In this document: in pieces, positions 60,797 through 64,000 of the stretch
How positions within the stretch are numbered: the first letter of the stretch is position 1
Layout of the letters: each line of letters begins with the position of its first letter
NCBI GenBank assembly: GCA_002425185.1
Contig: DILT01000012.1
Coordinates: 62,001-126,000, forward strand
Direction of reading: 5' to 3'
Length of the DNA stretch: 64,000 bases
Source of the DNA: Flammeovirgaceae bacterium UBA5585
Lineage (GTDB): Bacteria > Bacteroidota > Bacteroidia > Cytophagales > Cyclobacteriaceae
Position numbers and translations under genes: made by a program
Notes under the pieces: generated by a model
Told to the model about the DNA's origin: nothing
Databases searched by the model: none
The model's input: the letters and a program-made list of their open reading frames with translations, nothing else

Positions 60797-60865
60797 GCCT
60801 TACTAGTTTCAAGCAAGGAGCTAATTTCTTTTATCCAGTTATTCACCGTTAACAAGCGCTGGCTT

Positions 60866-61039
60866 ATGGCTCGTACGAAAGGGAGGGTCATTAATATTTA
60901 TGCTCCTGCCAAAAAAGGAAAGAGATCAAACAAAGTAAGCAATCGGATTTTTCCAAAAGTACTTACCTGGATAATGGCAATCATTATTCTGATAGGACTA
61001 ATAGCAAAGTTATTACATGTAATTAAACACCATTGGTAA
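60866..61039 (+). CDS. 57-aa single-pass membrane peptide before the RND pump
   Basis: The frame from ATG 60866 encodes a basic N-terminus (MARTKGRVINIYAPAKKGKR) and a membrane helix (LTWIMAIIILIGLIAKLL). It ends 3 bp before the CusA-like gene start at 61043, so the two are likely co-translated. No family was recognised; it could be a small regulator or accessory subunit of the pump. Confidence 0.5.
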   Translation: MARTKGRVINIYAPAKKGKRSNKVSNRIFPKVLTWIMAIIILIGLIAKLLHVIKHHW

Positions 61040-61042
61040 AAT

Positions 61043-64000
61043 ATGTTAGATAAGATCATTCATTTCTCGATATACAACAAGTTGATCATAGGGGTATTCA
61101 CTGTAGGATTGATTGTAATTGGTGTATATTCAGCGGCACATCTGCCGATTGACGCTGTGCCCGATATTACAAATAATCAGGTGCAGGTTATAACACAAGC
61201 GCCCACCCTTGGCGCACAGGAAGTCGAACAGTTTATAACAGCTCCTATCGAATTGGCGATGGGAAACATCCCAAAAGTCGTTGAAAGACGATCTATCTCA
61301 AGATCAGGAATTTCAGTGATTACCATCGTCTTTAAGGACGATGCAGATATCTATTGGGCCAGACAACAGGTTGCTGAAAAGTTGAAGGAAGCAGAAAACA
61401 ACCTGCCTGCAAATTTAGGAGAGCCATCGCTTGCTCCTATCACAACAGGGTTGGGCGAGATATTCCACTATGTGGTTCACGCCAAAGAAGGATACGAGGA
61501 TAAGTACTCAGCAACAGATTTGCGCACCATACAAGATTGGATTATCAAGAAGCAGCTTGCAGGGACAGAGGGCCTTGCAGAAGTCAGTGGTTGGGGTGGC
61601 TATATAAAGCAATACGAAGTGGCCATTGATAATGACAGGTTAAATGCAATGGATATTTCAATTGCAGAGATTTACGAAGCGCTTGAAAATAACAACGAGA
61701 ACACCGGAGGTTCCTACATCGAACAAAGAAGTAATGCTTACTTCATTCGTGGCCTTGGTCAAGTCCAATCGCTCGATGACATAAGCAAAATAGTCATTAA
61801 GAATGTCAACGGAAACCCAGTATTAATCCGCGATGTCGCCACAGTTCAATTTGGAACAGCGACTAGGTATGGGGCTGTTACCCGGAACGGTGAAGGCGAA
61901 GTCGTTGCTGGCGTAACGTTGATGCTGAAGGGAGAAAACTTCAACGAAGTAATCAAGAATGTAAAGGATCGAATGACTCAAATTCAGAAATCTCTTCCCG
62001 AAGGGGTGATCATTGAGCCATTTATCGACCGAACTGAACTTGTGGGGAGAGCTATCAGTACAGTGAAGACGAACCTGATTGAAGGTGGACTCATTGTTGT
62101 TTTTGTACTTGTCTTGCTGCTTGGCAACCTGAGAGCAGGATTGGTAGTAGCATCGGTAATTCCACTTGCCATGTTATTTGCACTTTCACTTATGCGGATT
62201 TTCGGTGTATCGGGTAACCTGATGAGCCTTGGCGCAATAGATTTCGGATTAATTGTAGATGGAGCGGTGATTATTGTTGAAGCGATTGTACATCGTATTA
62301 CCGGGATATCAGCATTTGCAGGCGTCCCGGTTCTCTCAAGAAAGCAAATGGATGATGAGGTCTATCATGCAGCATCTAAGATACGTAAGAGCGCAGCATT
62401 TGGAGAAATTATCATTCTCATCGTCTATCTTCCATTGTTCGCGCTTGTGGGAATTGAAGGCAAAATGTTTAAGCCCATGGCTCAGACAGTGGCCTTTGCA
62501 ATTTTAGGAGCATTCATCCTTTCGCTGACTTACGTACCGATGATGAGTGCTTTATTTCTCAGCAGGAAAACCACACATAAACGAAATATATCCGATCGCA
62601 TCATGGATTTTTTCCATCGAATCTACAACCCCGCGCTTGAATGGGTGTTAAGGTTTAAGAGAACTATAATTGCTATTTCTGTTATACTCTTCGCTTTCAG
62701 TCTGTGGGTGTTCAGCAATATGGGTGGCGAGTTTATTCCTACGCTGGAGGAAGGGGATTTGACTGTTGAGATTCGGATGATGCAAGGTGCGTCCCTCACT
62801 AAGGTTATTGAAACGTTCGGAAAAGCGGAGAAAGTTTTAAAACAAAAATTTCCTGAGATAAAGCAGGCAGTTACACGCATTGGAAGTGCCGAAATCCCCA
62901 CCGATCCTATGCCAATTGAGCGAGGCGATATGATGCTTTCAATGAAGCCGATGGATGAATGGACAAGTGCCGAGACAAGAGAAGAACTAATGGAAGAAAT
63001 AGAGGAAGCGCTTGAGATCATTCCCGGAATCACAGTGGAGATCACACAACCAATGCAAATGAGGTTTAACGAATTGATGTCAGGTATTCGGCAGGATGTG
63101 GCAATCAAAATCTATGGTGACGATATAGAAGTACTGCAAGCAGAAGCGGAAGAAGTTGCCAAGGCTATAAGGAACGTTGAAGGTGTGAATCGCCCAATCG
63201 TGGAACAAGTGACTGGCTTGCCACAAATTATCGTGAGCTACGACCGCGATAAAATTGCGCAATACGGATTAACAATCTCAGATGTTAACACGATACTCAG
63301 AACTGCTTTTGCCGGCAACGTGGCGGGTGTCGTCTTTGAAGGCGAAAAGCGATTCGATATGATCGTTCGTCTTCAAAGAGGTTTGAGAGAGGATGTTACC
63401 AATATTGAAAATCTTTTTATTCCTCTCGCTTCCGGGCTAAGGGTGCCGTTGAGTCAGGTTGCTAAAGTGGAAATGAAAAATGCGCCAGCGCAGATTAGCA
63501 GGGAAGACGGAAACAGGAGGATATTTGTTGGCTTTAACGTAAGGGGACGGGACGTTGAGAGCGTGGTTGAAGATATTGAGCAAATACTAAGCGAGAAAGT
63601 CAAGTTACCTCCAGGTTACTATACTACTTACGGAGGACAATTTCAAAATCTGCAAGAAGCGAAAGAAAGGTTATCTATAGCGGTACCTGTCGCACTTTTC
63701 TTAATTCTTATTCTGCTCTTTTTTACCTTTCATTCTATCAAACAAACACTGTTAATCTTCACAGCCGTGCCACTCTCAATAATAGGTGGAGTTTTCGCCC
63801 TCTGGATAAGAGATATGCCTTTTAGTATTTCTGCTGGTGTTGGATTCATAGCATTGTTCGGTGTTGCAGTACTAAACGGGATAGTGCTTATTGGTTATTT
63901 CAATCAACTTAAAAGTGAAGGGATGAACGATATATATGAGCGAGTTAGACGTGGCACACACGTTCGTTTGAGACCTGTAATCATGACTGCGTCTGTTGCA
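61043..64000 (+). CDS. CusA/CzcA-type heavy-metal efflux RND pump (cut by window end)
   Basis: The frame from ATG 61043 stays open to the window edge (986 codons). Family patterns are clear: HLPIDAVPDITNNQVQVITQ, DFGLIVDGAVIIVEAIVH, EFIPTLEEGDLTVEIRMM, FIALFGVAVLNGIVLIGY and RLRPVIMTASVA. It exports metal ions such as Cu(I), Ag(I), Zn(II) or Co(II) across the envelope with a membrane-fusion protein and an outer-membrane factor, likely encoded beyond the window. Confidence 0.95.
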   Translation, partial: MLDKIIHFSIYNKLIIGVFTVGLIVIGVYSAAHLPIDAVPDITNNQVQVITQAPTLGAQEVEQFITAPIELAMGNIPKVVERRSISRSGISVITIVFKDDADIYWARQQVAEKLKEAENNLPANLGEPSLAPITTGLGEIFHYVVHAKEGYEDKYSATDLRTIQDWIIKKQLAGTEGLAEVSGWGGYIKQYEVAIDNDRLNAMDISIAEIYEALENNNENTGGSYIEQRSNAYFIRGLGQVQSLDDISKIVIKNVNGNPVLIRDVATVQFGTATRYGAVTRNGEGEVVAGVTLMLKGENFNEVIKNVKDRMTQIQKSLPEGVIIEPFIDRTELVGRAISTVKTNLIEGGLIVVFVLVLLLGNLRAGLVVASVIPLAMLFALSLMRIFGVSGNLMSLGAIDFGLIVDGAVIIVEAIVHRITGISAFAGVPVLSRKQMDDEVYHAASKIRKSAAFGEIIILIVYLPLFALVGIEGKMFKPMAQTVAFAILGAFILSLTYVPMMSALFLSRKTTHKRNISDRIMDFFHRIYNPALEWVLRFKRTIIAISVILFAFSLWVFSNMGGEFIPTLEEGDLTVEIRMMQGASLTKVIETFGKAEKVLKQKFPEIKQAVTRIGSAEIPTDPMPIERGDMMLSMKPMDEWTSAETREELMEEIEEALEIIPGITVEITQPMQMRFNELMSGIRQDVAIKIYGDDIEVLQAEAEEVAKAIRNVEGVNRPIVEQVTGLPQIIVSYDRDKIAQYGLTISDVNTILRTAFAGNVAGVVFEGEKRFDMIVRLQRGLREDVTNIENLFIPLASGLRVPLSQVAKVEMKNAPAQISREDGNRRIFVGFNVRGRDVESVVEDIEQILSEKVKLPPGYYTTYGGQFQNLQEAKERLSIAVPVALFLILILLFFTFHSIKQTLLIFTAVPLSIIGGVFALWIRDMPFSISAGVGFIALFGVAVLNGIVLIGYFNQLKSEGMNDIYERVRRGTHVRLRPVIMTASVA

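Noticed and set aside
1..64000. CRISPR array, rRNA or tRNA genes
   Set aside because: No regularly spaced repeats and no recognisable tRNA or rRNA sequence were found by eye; a tRNAscan or CRISPR search was not possible.

Overview
The window comes from a member of the Bacteroidota, most likely a Cytophagales-type soil or water organism. The evidence is an ECF sigma/FecR/SusC/SusD cluster, a TraE-to-TraN conjugation module of the Bacteroidetes type, an RteC homologue, small DUF6520-like and DUF6660-like proteins, and a -7 box of the form TAnnTTTG upstream of one operon. Genus assignment is not possible from the sequence alone.

Left part (1-15460). An AbiEi/AbiEii toxin-antitoxin pair (AbiEi cut by the window edge) is followed by a fused nucleotidyltransferase-HEPN protein and a convergent XRE regulator. 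Next comes a nutrient-uptake locus: ECF sigma factor, FecR anti-sigma factor, SusC-like TonB-dependent transporter, SusD-like lipoprotein, a TlpA-like thioredoxin with an extra C-terminal domain, and a subtilisin-type lipoprotein protease. A minus-strand group (MauE-like membrane protein, DUF6520-like peptide, exported propeller-like protein) and a Crp/Fnr-type regulator complete this part.

Central part (about 15650-52860). This is an integrative conjugative element or its remains: HTH protein, oriT-like hairpins, relaxosome protein, relaxase, coupling protein, RteC; then an 84-aa protein plus a 1648-aa methylase-helicase; then traE, traF, traG, three TraI-like paralogues, traJ, traK, a TraL-like gene, traM, traN and a DUF3945-like gene, ending at a strong terminator. 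No integrase is visible. A 27-bp exact repeat containing the palindrome TTGGTACCAA precedes two of the core units, and a diverged version precedes the first.

Two cargo slots interrupt the core. Slot 1 (20740-23148) holds a PD-(D/E)XK-like nuclease and a translationally coupled trypsin-like protease/HNH endonuclease pair. Slot 2 (28616-40549) holds two divergent operons around one palindrome-rich 99-bp control region. Leftward runs sigma-like factor, Panacea/SocA-like protein, small membrane protein and membrane-anchored caspase. Rightward runs a ubiquitin-like conjugation system: UBL-E2 fusion, JAB-E1 fusion, DUF6527-like zinc protein and a small Myb/HTH-like protein. After a terminator come an SF1 helicase, a frameshifted gene, and a membrane protein overlapping a 794-aa protein of unknown function. 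This shared-promoter arrangement is the best candidate for an undescribed (probably anti-phage) system.

Right part (53045-64000). An MFS transporter, a MacB/FtsX-like ABC permease and a DtxR/MntR-type metal regulator lie on the minus strand. Divergent from the regulator is an operon of di-heme cytochrome, Rieske protein and porin with a palindrome overlapping its promoter. A DUF6660-like Cys-rich protein, a 57-aa membrane peptide and a CusA/CzcA-type RND pump, cut by the window end, follow.
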